Shown: in pieces, positions 1-12,314 of the stretch
Position numbering within the stretch: the first letter of the stretch is position 1
How the letters are laid out: each line of letters starts with the position of its first letter
DNA from: Botryococcus braunii
Lineage: Eukaryota > Chlorophyta > Trebouxiophyceae
Assembly (NCBI GenBank): GCA_002005505.1
Contig: KV908586.1
Location: 45,001-75,000, forward strand
Direction: 5' to 3'
DNA: 30,000 nucleotides
Notes under the pieces: generated by a model
Told to the model about the DNA's origin: nothing
Databases searched by the model: none
Seen by the model: the letters and a program-made list of their open reading frames with translations, nothing else
Position numbers and translations under genes: made by a program

Positions 1-529
1 CGCGCACACAAGCACGCAGTCATTTGATGAGACACACCAATACTAAGTGCGCTGTTCCCTGTCATGTAGGGCTAGACACAACGGTACATGGTTTGTGTGT
101 GGCACCCATGCATGCCATGTGGTACGCTTTGAGCCTGCCCTATGCGGGATGCTGTCCTCAGTATGCAGATTCACAATCAGGCTGCTTCTACTTCAATGGT
201 CAACATTCTGGGATCCGACACAACCTCAGGCAGCTCCTAGATCATACACAACCCATGGGGCTATCATGTTAGGATCGGACACAACCCTAGGGCCGACATC
301 ATGGGCCATACACCACCATTAAGGTGATCGCCATTATTATTATACACAACCCTTAAACAGTCAGCCTTATCATAAACATCCTCTGGGCATTTTTGTAGGA
401 TAAGACACGCCCTTGTACCGAGTGGATGTGAAGAGGTGTCTGGTTCAACATCAGAATCATCGATACAGAGGATGGATGGAAGGTGGGTGCTGACATGGGG
501 TGTCCGCTCATACAGGACGGCTCAACAAC
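1..529. other. Upstream region of the LRR gene; no gene seen
   Basis: No convincing coding region. Overlapping short frames share no composition or motif suggesting selection. The stretch holds the degenerate tandem repeat at about 218-352 and leads into the LRR gene. No TATA box or other promoter element can be assigned with confidence. Confidence 0.5.
218..352. repeat. Degenerate ~31-bp tandem repeat (GACACAACCC-like core)
   Basis: A core reading gacacaacc or tacacaaccc recurs at about 218, 245, 278, 309 and 343, spaced 27-34 bp, with poorly conserved sequence between. Weaker cores at about 75 and 402 suggest the array was once longer. It is an old, decayed minisatellite with no visible function. 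Confidence 0.45.
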
Positions 530-2467
530 ATGGCCCAGGCTCATACCCTGGAGGATGTAACCACCGAGGCCAGGGTAGTGTTTATCATAGCCCTGCGTCT
601 GCAGGCACATGGACAAACCAGAGACGCTTTTCTACAGGAATGCCAGAAGTACCTGCCCTTGGATGCTGCAACGACTGCACTAGAACAGCTGCTCCTTGCC
701 AATGTGAATTTCCTGCGGGAGGCAAATGGACTCCTGCAAGTTAATGACGGAGCAGCCCCTGCCGTGCAGGACATAACGAGGCTTGATTTCTCCCTCTGTA
801 GAAGCTTGTGGACCCTGCCACCGGAGATTGGCCAGCTCACGAACCTGCAGCAGCTTGATCTCACCAGGTGTAGGAGCTTGTCTGCCCTGCCACAGGAGAT
901 TGGCCAGCTGGAAAACTTGCAGGAGCTTATTCTCTATGATTGCCCGAGCTTGTCTGCCCTGCCACATGAGATTGGCCGGCTGAGGGCGCTGCAGAATCTT
1001 TATCTCACCGGTTGTAAGCGCTTGTCTGCCCTGCCACCGCAGATTGGCCACCTGCCAGCATTGCAGCGGCTTAGTCTCTCTCACTGTGACAGCTTGTCTG
1101 CCCTGCCACCACAGATCGGCCAGTTGCCCGAGCTGCTCCTTCCCGGAGAACAAGCCGCTGCCCTGCCGGGCAATGTGGGTCTGAAGAACCTCGATCTCTC
1201 AGCGTGTCGAAGCTTGTTGGCCCTACCAAAGAAAATTGGCAACCTGAAGCAACTGACGGAGCTCAAGCTTTCACATTGTGACAGATTGTCATCCCTTCCC
1301 CGGGAGCTCGGTGATCTGACACAGCTGAAGTCGCTGGACCTGTCCTACTGTATGCAGCTGGAAGCGGTCCCAAGCTCACTCACCAAGCTCACATCCTTAA
1401 CAAGATTTGAATTTGAGGGTTTTCAGGACTTGTCATATAATTGTCTCAACCAAAAAGCGTTGGTCGACAACGTCATCAACGTTTTCAGGACTTGTCATAT
1501 GGTGGTCGACCAACCCGCTGCCCCCAACGTCAACCAAAACGCTGGCCCCGACGTCGACCAAAACGCTGCCCCCAACGTCGACCAAAACGCTGCCCCCGAC
1601 GTCGACCAAAACGCTGCCCCCGACGTCGACCAAAACGCTGCCCCCAAGGTCGTCGACCAAAACGCTGCCCGCAAAAATGTGCAGTGGTTCTTGGCGGTTA
1701 TGAAGCGCAAGGCTGCCCTGGATGAGCTGGCCACCCGGCAGGAGCCAATGGTGAATGCGCTGACGAGCATGTCCTGGCTGGTGATTCTTCTTGCCACAGC
1801 CACGTTCATAGCTTTCCTGCAGCCCCTTGGCGGTCTTGATGAAAAGTCGCACATGGTCCGTTCCGACGGCCTTGACCTTGCTGCATGTGGGGCGGGGGGG
1901 TCCCTTTGGGGCACAGTGCAGGCTCCTGAGCAAGCCAGCACTGCGCAGGCTCCTGAGCAGGCGGGAAGCAGATTGGGGGCGGCTATCTGCTTCACTTGGT
2001 GGTTTTTTATTCTTGATGCGCTATCCTTTGGCCTGTCCATCGCCTGCGTCATGATGATTGTCGTGGTCTCAATGCCCCGTGTGGCAACAAGAGACAAGTA
2101 TTATGAGGCGGGCCGCTTCTGGTGGTTGCTGCTGTTGACATGGGGCCTGCTGTGGGCGGCGGTGGTCACGGGATTCATTGCATTCCTTTTCTCTGGGCTA
2201 GCCACCGTCTCAACGAAGGACACAGTCTGGGGGCCCTTAGTGCCCGGCATGTTGCTGTTGGTGGTAGGCCTAATACTCTTGGTCATTCGGCTTCGTGGGA
2301 ATCTATATCCAGGCCAGCATGCCATCTGCACAGCTTTCAAGGTTTGCTTGTGCTGTGGATCCGGACTGTCGGACGAGCGGGAGTTCGAGGATGAGGATGT
2401 TGAGATCGGGCATCAAATGAGCAGGGCTTATTGGGAACAGGCTGCTTTGCTGCTCCGTCGAGGATGA
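530..2467 (+). CDS. Leucine-rich repeat protein with C-terminal PGG-like membrane domain
   Basis: An intact single-exon frame of 645 aa. The start at 530 is preferred: the context aacaacATGG is good, and the frame upstream of it opens only with GTG. Residues 1-75 are helical and hydrophilic. Residues 81-310 hold about eight to nine 24-residue LRRs of the form L..L.L..C..LSALP..IG.L, as in plant LRRs; one repeat near 200-215 is degenerate. Residues 328-380 are a Asp-Gln-Asn-Ala-Ala-Pro repeat. Residues 408-515 resemble the plant PGG domain: TM1 (about 412-432) ends in FLQPLGG, and TM2 (483-513) contains FFILDALSFGLS. TM3 lies at about 530-556 and TM4 at 567-588, followed by an acidic tail with EFEDEDVEIG. 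The LRRs are inferred to be soluble protein-recognition repeats anchored to a membrane. In plants, PGG domains usually follow ankyrin repeats (ACD6-like proteins), so LRR plus PGG is unusual. Ligand and pathway are unknown. Confidence 0.85.
   Translation: MAQAHTLEDVTTEARVVFIIALRLQAHGQTRDAFLQECQKYLPLDAATTALEQLLLANVNFLREANGLLQVNDGAAPAVQDITRLDFSLCRSLWTLPPEIGQLTNLQQLDLTRCRSLSALPQEIGQLENLQELILYDCPSLSALPHEIGRLRALQNLYLTGCKRLSALPPQIGHLPALQRLSLSHCDSLSALPPQIGQLPELLLPGEQAAALPGNVGLKNLDLSACRSLLALPKKIGNLKQLTELKLSHCDRLSSLPRELGDLTQLKSLDLSYCMQLEAVPSSLTKLTSLTRFEFEGFQDLSYNCLNQKALVDNVINVFRTCHMVVDQPAAPNVNQNAGPDVDQNAAPNVDQNAAPDVDQNAAPDVDQNAAPKVVDQNAARKNVQWFLAVMKRKAALDELATRQEPMVNALTSMSWLVILLATATFIAFLQPLGGLDEKSHMVRSDGLDLAACGAGGSLWGTVQAPEQASTAQAPEQAGSRLGAAICFTWWFFILDALSFGLSIACVMMIVVVSMPRVATRDKYYEAGRFWWLLLLTWGLLWAAVVTGFIAFLFSGLATVSTKDTVWGPLVPGMLLLVVGLILLVIRLRGNLYPGQHAICTAFKVCLCCGSGLSDEREFEDEDVEIGHQMSRAYWEQAALLLRRG
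1420..1500 (+). repeat. 19-nt direct repeat inside the LRR gene, 62 bp apart
   Basis: The 19 bases ttttcaggacttgtcatat occur at 1420-1438 and 1482-1500. The 62-bp spacing is not a multiple of three, so the copies are read in different frames (FQDLSY and FRTCHM). This marks a partial tandem duplication at the junction between the last LRR and the Asn/Asp/Gln repeat. Confidence 0.8.
1503..1671 (+). repeat. In-frame 24-bp minisatellite encoding (AAPDVDQN)n
   Basis: About six to seven tandem units of 24 bp built on gacgtcgaccaaaacgctgc encode AAPNVNQN, AGPDVDQN, AAPNVDQN, AAPDVDQN (twice) and AAPKVVDQN. One unit carries an extra Val codon (gtcgtc), so indels here keep the frame. Near-identity of adjacent units indicates recent expansion. 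It forms a flexible linker between the LRRs and the membrane part. Confidence 0.9.
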
Positions 2468-3750
2468 ACTACCAAGTCATATCCAGCGCCGGCTGCTCAG
2501 GAAGTTGCTACCAGACAGCCGAGTCTTTCCGCCTCATCATCTTCTTGTACTTTCGTCTCTGCTCTGAGTAGCGTCTCCTAGTTTTCTGTGCATATTCTTC
2601 CTGTCAATTCTCTTTTGCTTCTGCCTCTTCCTCTGTTCTTCTTTGTGAAGGATATTGGAGCACGGAGCCCAGTGAAAGGAGCCCTTTTATGGCCCCAAGC
2701 TTGCAATGGGCAAGACATGACCGCACATGCTTCATTTGCATGTGTACACAAATGTGCCTTTCGGAACAGGCGCAGGCGTGGCACTCAACCGGCGGACGTA
2801 TGCGTGCCATAACCCCGCGGGCCGTGTCAATTGGCTTGCAAGTGCGTTATAACGTTGGCGTCTTGCGAATACTGCGTGCCAGGCGGCGCTTAATACCAGA
2901 CCTAGGCCTATATGTTTTGTCCGTTTGTGCCATAGGCCATAATGTCGGTTCGGAGCCATGAAGTCCACATTTGCCATGTGCTTCCCATTCAAAGGCGCGT
3001 GGGTAGTTCCAGAAGTATGGAAGTTACGTCTGTCATCAGTTATCAGTGATCGTCTGTCATCACATATGGAGAGTTGGAGAGGAGGCATGTGGAGGCTTCT
3101 GGGGAGGGTCTCGGCATGCTGCCACGCAGACCTTTATGTTTGAAGACATGAATGTTTTTCCCAACAATGCAATCAGACCGAGTACTCCTGATTTGACGCA
3201 GAGGTGCATGATCTCGAGATCTGTCGGCGCAGGTCCCCTGTCTCTTGACGACTTCGAAACCGAATTCGAAGCAACTTTAATGCAAAGGAATTAAAATGTA
3301 CTACATTCTTTGAGTGGATATGGTTAATAATGAGTTATATATCACTTTTCCACTGGATGTCCGTGTGAGTTTTCAGACTCTCTGATTCTAGAGGCCCCAA
3401 AAGGTGCCAGACCGCTTTGAATACATTGTACAAAGACCTGTCCAGCCTCCCTATGGAATGTGTCGGTAATTCTCAGAGCGGACGTGCAGTCCACATTCCT
3501 TCATCTGCTTTGGCGGCCTCCGGCTCGGCCCTTATCAAGTGTACGCCCCGGGTGGGGCAGTTCCCAAGTGCAGTTTAAGCTTTGGAAGCCTATATAGCCT
3601 ATATGGGAAGCCTATAGGCTTCCCAAAAGCTATCGGGAAGCCATTCAAGCGTAATTACGGTACCCCTCAAGTGAAGTGGTCTATGCCCAGATCAGTTATG
3701 GATATTTATATGCCGTATTCGAAGGGGCATCAGTGAATTTTACTTAAAAC
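2468..3750. other. Intergenic region downstream of the LRR gene
   Basis: Contains the LRR gene's 3' UTR and spacer. All frames are short and overlap on both strands without recognisable motifs. Only the palindrome at 3604-3625 and nearby repeats of ggaagcctata stand out. Confidence 0.5.
3604..3625. repeat. 22-bp perfect palindrome
   Basis: The half-site tgggaagccta is followed directly by its exact reverse complement. The sequence around it repeats ggaagcctata and ggcttccca-like pieces (about 3585-3645), so it lies in a small cluster of related short repeats. Confidence 0.9.
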
Positions 3751-4226
3751 ATAAGGCCGCTTGGAAGTTGTGGAGTGGTCTATCTGACGCGTAGGTGAGG
3801 CACTTAAATCGATGCGTTTGCTTAAAGGGGCTGGAGACCTCTGTTTGGAATCCTCACCCTTCTAGGTCGGGGGAACAAAAAAATTAGGCGGAGATGAATG
3901 GGCTTATGAACCTGGCCGTCATTGTACAGGAAGATGTGCAGGGATATTTTGTGATGCGCTTTGGCAGTTTTATGCCCGCATCCGCTGTGGGTCGCCAGCT
4001 GGCTGCTTGCCGGGTGTGACTCGTCGCTTGAAACATTGGGCTGGTCTTGTTATCCCACTCGTGTAAACGAAAACGGAAACTCTTGTCCATCTCATCGGGC
4101 TTGAATTTCTCCACAAACATGCAGGCTAATAGAGGTAGGTGTGCAGCAACGTTAACGCAAGCATACATGCCACAAGAGCTGCGAGTGAGTATTGGTGGAC
4201 TTGATGCGGTGCAGCACAATTCATTA
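3751..4226. repeat. Dispersed repeat, copy 1
   Basis: Aligns by eye, in the same orientation, with 11097-11624. Shared blocks include tggagtggtctatct, ggagatgaatgggc, ggccgtcattgtaca, gatgtgcagggatattttgt, cttgaaacattgggctggtc and ggtgcagcaca-ttcatta at the end. The copies differ by many substitutions and several indels. The element type is unknown; I see no terminal inverted repeats or transposase. A minus-strand frame crossing this copy is not kept in copy 2, so it is probably non-coding. Confidence 0.8.
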
Positions 4227-4830
4227 GTCTGTGAAGTATGTCGCTTGTTTGGAAGGACGTTGGGTTGGCCCCTCTGCTGTCTATGCTGATAGCTGCCTGT
4301 ATGATTGCCGAGATAGAAGTGTAGCACTACCTTCCTGTAATGAATGGCGGTGCCCCTAGGGCCTTGATTTTCCCTTACGACATATGTCTGCATGTGATGA
4401 TGAAAGTGTATGAAACAGTAGGACGTGTACTTTCCTGCACAGAATAAACGACTACTGTTGCCTCCATAGACATGTGTATGCCTTGTCGTCTAGATGGTTA
4501 TTTCCAATGTTTGTCGGTCAAGATTCACATCTCCGTTCAAATTGGTAGTCTGTGGACATATTCTGCGCCTTGTGACTTCGCATTTATGATGCGGTCTTGA
4601 AGCCTTTAATACGGACTCGACCTCTGGATGAGAATTTTGTTTGAACTTACAGGATCAGGAACGCCGGATGTCGCAAGATCTGGAATGCTGATGCACACCG
4701 TAACATCGTTAAAGTGATTGACCCACTAGAGCGTCTTTGGTCTGACGTTATCAGCAGCTTGTATCGGAGACCCAGGAGTTATAAAGTAATTACGGGCAAC
4801 ATGGAGTCTGAAAGGAGCTCCTAGGCTGTG
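4227..4830. other. Intergenic; nothing recognised
   Basis: No gene, RNA or repeat that I can support between the dispersed repeat and the hairpin. Confidence 0.45.
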
Positions 4831-4908
4831 TAGGATGGGCTTTTCTCAGACATTTGCGCAGGAGCTCAGCAGCTCACTCGCGCAAATGTCTGAGAAAAGC
4901 CCATCCTA
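4831..4908. repeat. Perfect 29-bp-arm inverted repeat with 20-nt loop
   Basis: The left arm at 4831-4859 (starts taggatgggcttttctcaga) and the right arm at 4880-4908 are exact reverse complements. The 20-nt loop contains gagctcagcagctc. Sequence outside the arms does not pair. Perfect arms imply recent origin or selection. Candidates are a miRNA-type hairpin, a fold-back element or a template-switch product. No flanking target-site duplication is obvious. Confidence 0.92.
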
Positions 4909-5152
4909 GCCCACTCGAGTGCATATCATTATATCATGCACGTGGTATGGTGGAGTGTGCCCAAATTAAAACGGGAAGTTCCTTACTGCTTGCAAGCTGA
5001 GGCATGCTTTTGGGTGCTGGGTGTGCGTGCGGGCACCATGTGGGCCGGAGCTCAAACATGTTACACAACAGGGTTGTGAACCCCCCCACCCCCTGGGGGG
5101 GCCCTTGAGGTGGGTTGACGCTACACCCGGACCCAGACTCTGCAGTCCAGTG
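4909..5152. other. Short intergenic stretch; nothing recognised
   Basis: Holds C and G homopolymer runs near 5080-5105 and no supported gene. Confidence 0.4.
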
Positions 5153-5254
5153 TCCAACCCAAATAGATGGACTATACTGCTGTATATACAGCAATATATA
5201 ATATCCAACCCAAATAGATGGAATATAATGCGGTATATGCAGCATTCCAGCCAC
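5153..5254. repeat. 51-bp direct duplication containing a 16-bp palindrome
   Basis: Two copies start tccaacccaaatagatgga at 5153 and 5204. The first contains the perfect palindrome tgctgtatatacagca (5178-5193). In the second the matching segment (tgcggtatatgcagca) has two changes that break perfect symmetry. Confidence 0.8.
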
Positions 5255-5349
5255 ATTGAAAAAGATCATGTGGATTCCATGTGTGAGGCGGAAAAGAACG
5301 CATGGACATCCAAGGTGGTGGTCTCCTTGGATGACCTGATTGACGGAAT

Positions 5350-5580
5350 CCGCTGTTACCGCTGTTACCACTGTTACCGCTGTTACCGCTGTTACCGCCG
5401 TTACCACTGTTACCGCTGTTACCACTGTTACCGCTGTTACCACTGTTGCCGCCGTTACCGCTGTTTCCCCTCTTACCACTGTTACCGCTGTTACCACTGT
5501 CACCACTAGTACCACTGTTACCGCTACTACCGCTGTTACCCCTCTTACCACTGTCACCACTGGTACCACTGTTACTGCTG
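5350..5580. repeat. 9-bp minisatellite (ttaccrctg)n
   Basis: About 25 units of ttaccgctg/ttaccactg with variants such as ttgccgccg and cttaccact. The 9-bp period keeps several frames open, giving Cys-Tyr-Arg/His strings on + and Asn-Ser-Gly or Val-Thr strings on -. I read these as by-products of the repeat, not genes. A short GC-rich spacer with the mixed 5581-5856 sequence follows. Confidence 0.9.
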
Positions 5581-5856
5581 TGCACGGCACCTTGGCATGA
5601 CTAGTCTCCACGGTGGGATCCTCTCGAGGATGAGCCACATGTATGTATGCAACCAGTGTTTACCTGAGCCCGAACATTACGGCTTCTCAATGCACAACAC
5701 ATCTTGAGGAGAGCGTTGTGCACTCAAGTGCATTCTGATTGGTGGCTACTCCGATCTGGCTTTAGGACCCCAGAGGGGGGGGGGGGGGGAGGGGGACACT
5801 TAGAGGTTAAGGAAGAGGGTGAAAGGGGCATGCTGGCATTCGCGCATATTGCATGT

Positions 5857-6980
<1,124 letters not shown>

Positions 6981-7260
6981 CCACCTGTGGAGGTGTGACA
7001 GGTGTGTCCAGAGGGACTCTACTAGGGACTCTAATAGGAAGTACTTCCAGTGGATACGCCCACAAAACATTTCTAACCACCTGTAGAGGTGTGAGAGGAT
7101 GTCCATACAGAGGGACTCGAATAGGGACTCAAATAGGAATTACTTCCGCAGGATACACCCACAAGGCATCTCTAACCACCTGTAGACGTGTGAGAGGTGT
7201 GCCCATACAGAGGGACTCTAATAGTTACCTCAGCAGGATATGCCCATAAAGCATCTCTAA
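6981..7260. repeat. Three-unit tandem repeat, ~97 bp per unit
   Basis: Units at 6981-7076, 7077-7175 and 7176-7260 each start ccacctgtrgaggtgtga and end with catytctaa. Internal short repeats (agggactctaatagga) are doubled in units 1 and 2 and single in the shorter unit 3. Unit divergence suggests moderate age. Function unknown. It is not CRISPR: there are too few units and no unique spacers. Confidence 0.85.
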
Positions 7261-8421
7261 GGAGAAAAGAAGGGAGCTCGCCCTGCACAAGAACTGTCCA
7301 GTAGGATGGTCCCATTTTGAAAGAAACAAAGAAAGAATTACATCAACCCAGCCCAAAGGGCCTGATGAGATGTTAACGATTATTTAGGACACATGTACAT
7401 CACGTTGGAGCTTGTTTCGAGCATGTCCAGCAACTTTGCAATCTCCTCCATGCTCCATCACCGCCCGGAAAGCCAGGCAGGGAAGTCCCCATGCTGCTAG
7501 GTACGCCGTACCCTGCCAGGGACACCAGGTGTCCGATACCCTCGCCTCCCCACGGGGACTCCAGTCAGGAATCCAGGGGACACCCGCCAGGGTACCGGTG
7601 CTCACTGACCCCCATGACACTGGCGCCGCCCCGGTCGGTCAACCCCTCGATTCGCTTATTTAGAAGAAAGAGTGAAGCTTATCTATATAATATTCCTTTC
7701 CTCTCCTTGTTAGAAGAGGGGTTCCAAGTGCCTTCTGCATGACTGAAGGCTTCAGCTCCGTGTCTTGGACACTGAATCCCAGCCAAGGGGTTATTGGTTA
7801 CTTTTATACGTGCATCGCGGGCACGGCCCCATGGATCCTGCCAAAAGAAGATTCGTGCTTTCTCTGGGAGTTCTTGAATGATTGAACTTGCGAGGAAGCG
7901 ATGACTAGAACAGATTGAACAGGAAAGGGTAAGGTAGGCGAACAATGAAGTCAATGAATTGCGAAGCTTTAACAATGGAAAACTGACACCTCCAGCCATC
8001 GGTAGTTGAGTTTGATATATCTATATAGAACCTGCTTCAAGTATTAATATCTGCTTTTTCACTGTTACCAGTTGATCGTTGAGTCGATAATCTCCAAGGG
8101 TGAACATGGGCTAGTCTTGCCTTAACAACCAAACACATAATAAATGTAAGACAGTTTGATTGTTTGTGCAGATTGATTGGGATGGATTATTCACTTGCTG
8201 CACTGTTGAATCTGTTTTAGGGAAGAAGGGCCGGAGTTGAACGTCTCTGAGTCTATATCGTTTTCCTTTGCAACTTTAAGTTGCTCTTCGGCAAATACCC
8301 CGATGCAGAGAGATGGGGGGGGGGGCGAGCGCACACAACCTTTGGGAAAAGGAGAAGTCAGTGAATTTTGAGCAACATATCTGCTGCCTGTTGAGATCGT
8401 TGTCCGAGTAGAATTTGTTGT
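7261..8421. other. Intergenic; no supported gene
   Basis: Frames here are short and unremarkable. A G run lies near 8318-8327. The 3' end may hold 5' parts of the ankyrin-like locus that I cannot delimit. Confidence 0.4.
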
Positions 8422-10761
8422 GTGCCTGGCCAGTGCTGCGGAGACTACCTGGTTGCAGCAAGGGCAGGTCACACACAATGCCTGGAGGGCCTGGCGGAGC
8501 CGGGGCGCTTCCTGCCGCTGGGCAGCCCGAACAGAGAGCCTCGGCTGGGGAACTCCGCAAACTGGAGGTTTGGCAAGCAGCAATCACAACCTGCAGGGCA
8601 GGCCACAGGCCCACGCTCTCTTGGCTGCTTGCAAGCGGGTGGCCTTCCAGCATGGACCCATCGCTCCTGTGGCAGACACACGATACGGTCGACTTGCATC
8701 AGCTCATGGGCAGGCGCGACCTGGTAGAGGAGGACAGCCCCATCGCGGAGGTGTGCAAGTCGGAAAAACCCTTTTTGCTGGAGCTGGATCTGTACCGTCA
8801 CGCCATGCGGAAGGCCACGCCCGAGTGTTTGGAGGCACTGCTTGAGGCGGGGTGCCGCTCCGTGTGGATCTGCCGGCTCGCCGGCAGAGGGTAATGCAGC
8901 TTTCCCTGCCCTTGCCGCAACTTGGGGATGCCTGTGCGACCTGATCGCGTTGAGGTTTGCCGCGTACTCTAGCAACCTTCCCCTGCTGATGGGTGCCTAC
9001 GTTGCTGCGCTGCTCCCGAATGGGGAACTCTGCTCTGACATGGGAAAGCTTAGTGAGGCTCAATCCGAGCATATCAGTCATGCAGCCCGGTTTGCTGCAA
9101 GCGCGGGCCATGCAGCATGCCTGGCGGGCCTTGTGGGCTGGTTCGGGAAATCAATTGTGGCCTCCATCGCGAACGGGGGAGACCTGAACGGCCTTCAGAC
9201 TCTACATAGGTGTGCAGCAGAAACTGACTTCGAGCAGTACCACTTATTCTACAAGTATGTATCTTGTTTGAAGTGTTTATTTAACTGTTTTTGGGTCCGC
9301 ATATTGGTTTGTGGATGTCTTTGTGTGTGGAGAAAGGAGGGAGAGTGAGGTGGGTGAAACAAGACCTTCATCTGGAATTGTAGAAACAAATCGGCATTTG
9401 GAAGTCCTGCGAGGGGTGGAGGGGGGTTAATGAACCATTAAAAAATGCATATTTTTGAGGCGACCAGGCTTGGAGTTCAAGTTGGCGTTCAACAATTCAC
9501 TGATGACAGCGGGGAAGCAGGGCGGGCTGCTTGGATGTGGAAGTGGCAGTCCGTGGCGCAGCTTGGGCAGCTCAACCAGAATGCCTGCAGTATCTCCTGG
9601 ATCTGGACCCTGCTCTGGTGCACCGGCCTTCCTTGGTGATCCTATTGTGCTTGAATGAAGCCAAACCGGAGGCCCAGGTGTCCAGCTTGGAGATTCTGTA
9701 GCGCCGCAGCTGCCAGTGGAGCGCCGACGGCCAACAGATATATGCTGCAGAGAGGCGTAAAGTCCTGCGGTACTGTATTGAGCTGGGTGCCGGTCCGGCC
9801 CTGGGAGAGTGCAATGCTTTATTCGGTTATTAAAGGCAGCCTGGAGAGTATGCAGCTGGTGTATGACGCGGGACATGAGCAGCACAGATCCCGCGAAGCC
9901 AGCCGCCACCCAGCTGTGTACGTTCTAGAGCGGGAAAAATGCCTTTCACGTGGTACGGCCCAGGCATGCTTGTCCCTTGCAGTCAGTCGGAGTGGCGTTC
10001 CCGATGCACGGCTCCTGGATACCGCCCATGCGGTACGGTGGGGCGAGGACGTGTTGCGGTATGTGCGGGAGCTGGGCGCTCCCTTTACCATTGTGACAAC
10101 CAATGCAGCAGCCAGGAAAGGCAATGTGGGCGCGCTGCGGTAAGCGCTCGACAACGGGGCCCCTTGGGATGCCCTGACATTCGCGGCCGTGATTACTGCC
10201 TGCTGCATTCCGTCCGAGGTCGATACGGAGATGTGCCCCGACTGGCTGGAGTGCCTGAGGTGTCTCCACGAGCATGCCCGCGCAGCCGGCATTCCAGAAA
10301 AGTGCAGGCGGCCTTCGGAACGAGCCTTTACTGGCCCCTCCTGGGGAGATTCTCCGGGACCGCCTCTGGCGGTGCTGCGGTACGTGTGCGATGACGTGGG
10401 TCCCGCATGGGCCACCCCGCTGCTGGAGTCTATTGCCAAAAAGCTGGCAGGCTGGCTTGTGGAAGCTGAAGGATGGCGGAGTCACTGCGGGGACTGGCAC
10501 ATGGTGCTGTACCTGGGGCGGAAGCTGAAGCAGGGCTTGCCCGCCCCGCTCCGCGAGTTGGTTGCGGTGAGGCCGGAGAGGGCCGCTGCGCTGGCGGGAG
10601 TCTTTTCCAATGCGGGGAGGCTGGCCCAGGGGAGATGTCATCCCCGTTTGCTGGCCCGTTGTGGCGCAAAGGCTGGGCTCCCCTTAGAGCTGCGGGAGGG
10701 CATTGCCTCCCAGGCGCACCTCATCTATCGTGAGGCTCCCTGCCAATCGCAAGCTTCTTAG
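8422..10761 (+). pseudogene. Degraded ankyrin-like repeat gene
   Basis: Ankyrin-type pieces are spread over different frames: ARAGHTQCLEGLAE (frame of 8422), then KLEVWQAAITTC to CLEALLEAGC (frame of 8415), then FAASAGHAACLAGLVGW (frame of 8842, up to a likely donor gtatgt at about 9254), then PECLQYLLDLDP to KVLRYCIELGAG (frame of 9549), then VLRYVRELGAPF to the end (frame of 9655). Two in-frame stops interrupt it: TAG at 9699 and TAA at 10141. At least three frame changes are needed, near 8500, 8870 and 9815. The TAA sits in GALR-stop-ALDNGAPW, where three sister repeats have ctgcggta followed by c or t, so a Tyr codon became a stop. Ankyrin repeats bind proteins. A multi-exon gene with sequencing errors is the alternative reading. 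Confidence 0.7.
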
Positions 10762-11096
10762 CTTCAAGCGGCCGCAGGAATGAATGTTGCAGCCTTGTTC
10801 ATGGCGACAAATATCAGCTCACCGACCTTCGTGGCCCAGTGGCCCCCGGGGGGGGGGGGGGGCTTTTCTTGTCCTATTTCCCATGAGTTCATCGTTTTTG
10901 GATGGTCACTCACATCTCTTTGGCGGAAGCTGATGTGTGGCCAGCCCCCATGTACCTCGGGTGATAACACAGGTTTTTACAGAGGCTGCATTGTTAAACT
11001 TTTCGGTGGGTGCGTGGGCTCCCCACTCCCCCACTCCCCTCTAGCAGCGAGAGTGAGACAGGGGGGGGGGGGTATGTTTTCATCTGGATTTTTTCG
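10762..11096. other. Intergenic between ankyrin-like locus and repeat copy 2
   Basis: No gene seen. Two long G runs (about 10848-10862 and 11061-11072) occur, a recurring feature of this window. Confidence 0.45.
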
Positions 11097-12115
<1,019 letters not shown>

Positions 12116-12255
12116 TGGGAATAAGGAATGTAAAACAGCCAGTGAGAAACATAATAACACACAGACACACACTCAAATTGGGGTGAAACAGCAAGATAAC
12201 ACAACAGACAAGAAGTGAACAAAACACAGCAGGCAAACCCACACTGATCCCAACG

Positions 12256-12257
<2 letters not shown>

Positions 12258-12314
<57 letters not shown>

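Noticed and set aside
500..529. Longer start for the LRR protein
   Set aside because: The frame there opens with GTG, not ATG. The ATG at 530 has a good eukaryotic context.
3884..4393. 169-codon minus-strand frame across dispersed repeat copy 1
   Set aside because: The frame is not preserved in copy 2 and has no recognisable motif.
5172..5638. Minus-strand frames with (Asn-Ser-Gly)n and Val-Thr strings
   Set aside because: Produced by the 9-bp minisatellite, whose period keeps several frames open on both strands at once.
6981..7260. CRISPR-like array
   Set aside because: Only three units, no unique spacers between identical short repeats, and a eukaryotic context.
9946..10641. 231-codon minus-strand frame over the ankyrin-like locus
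   Set aside because: GC-rich shadow of the + strand coding sequence, where ankyrin-type motifs are readable.
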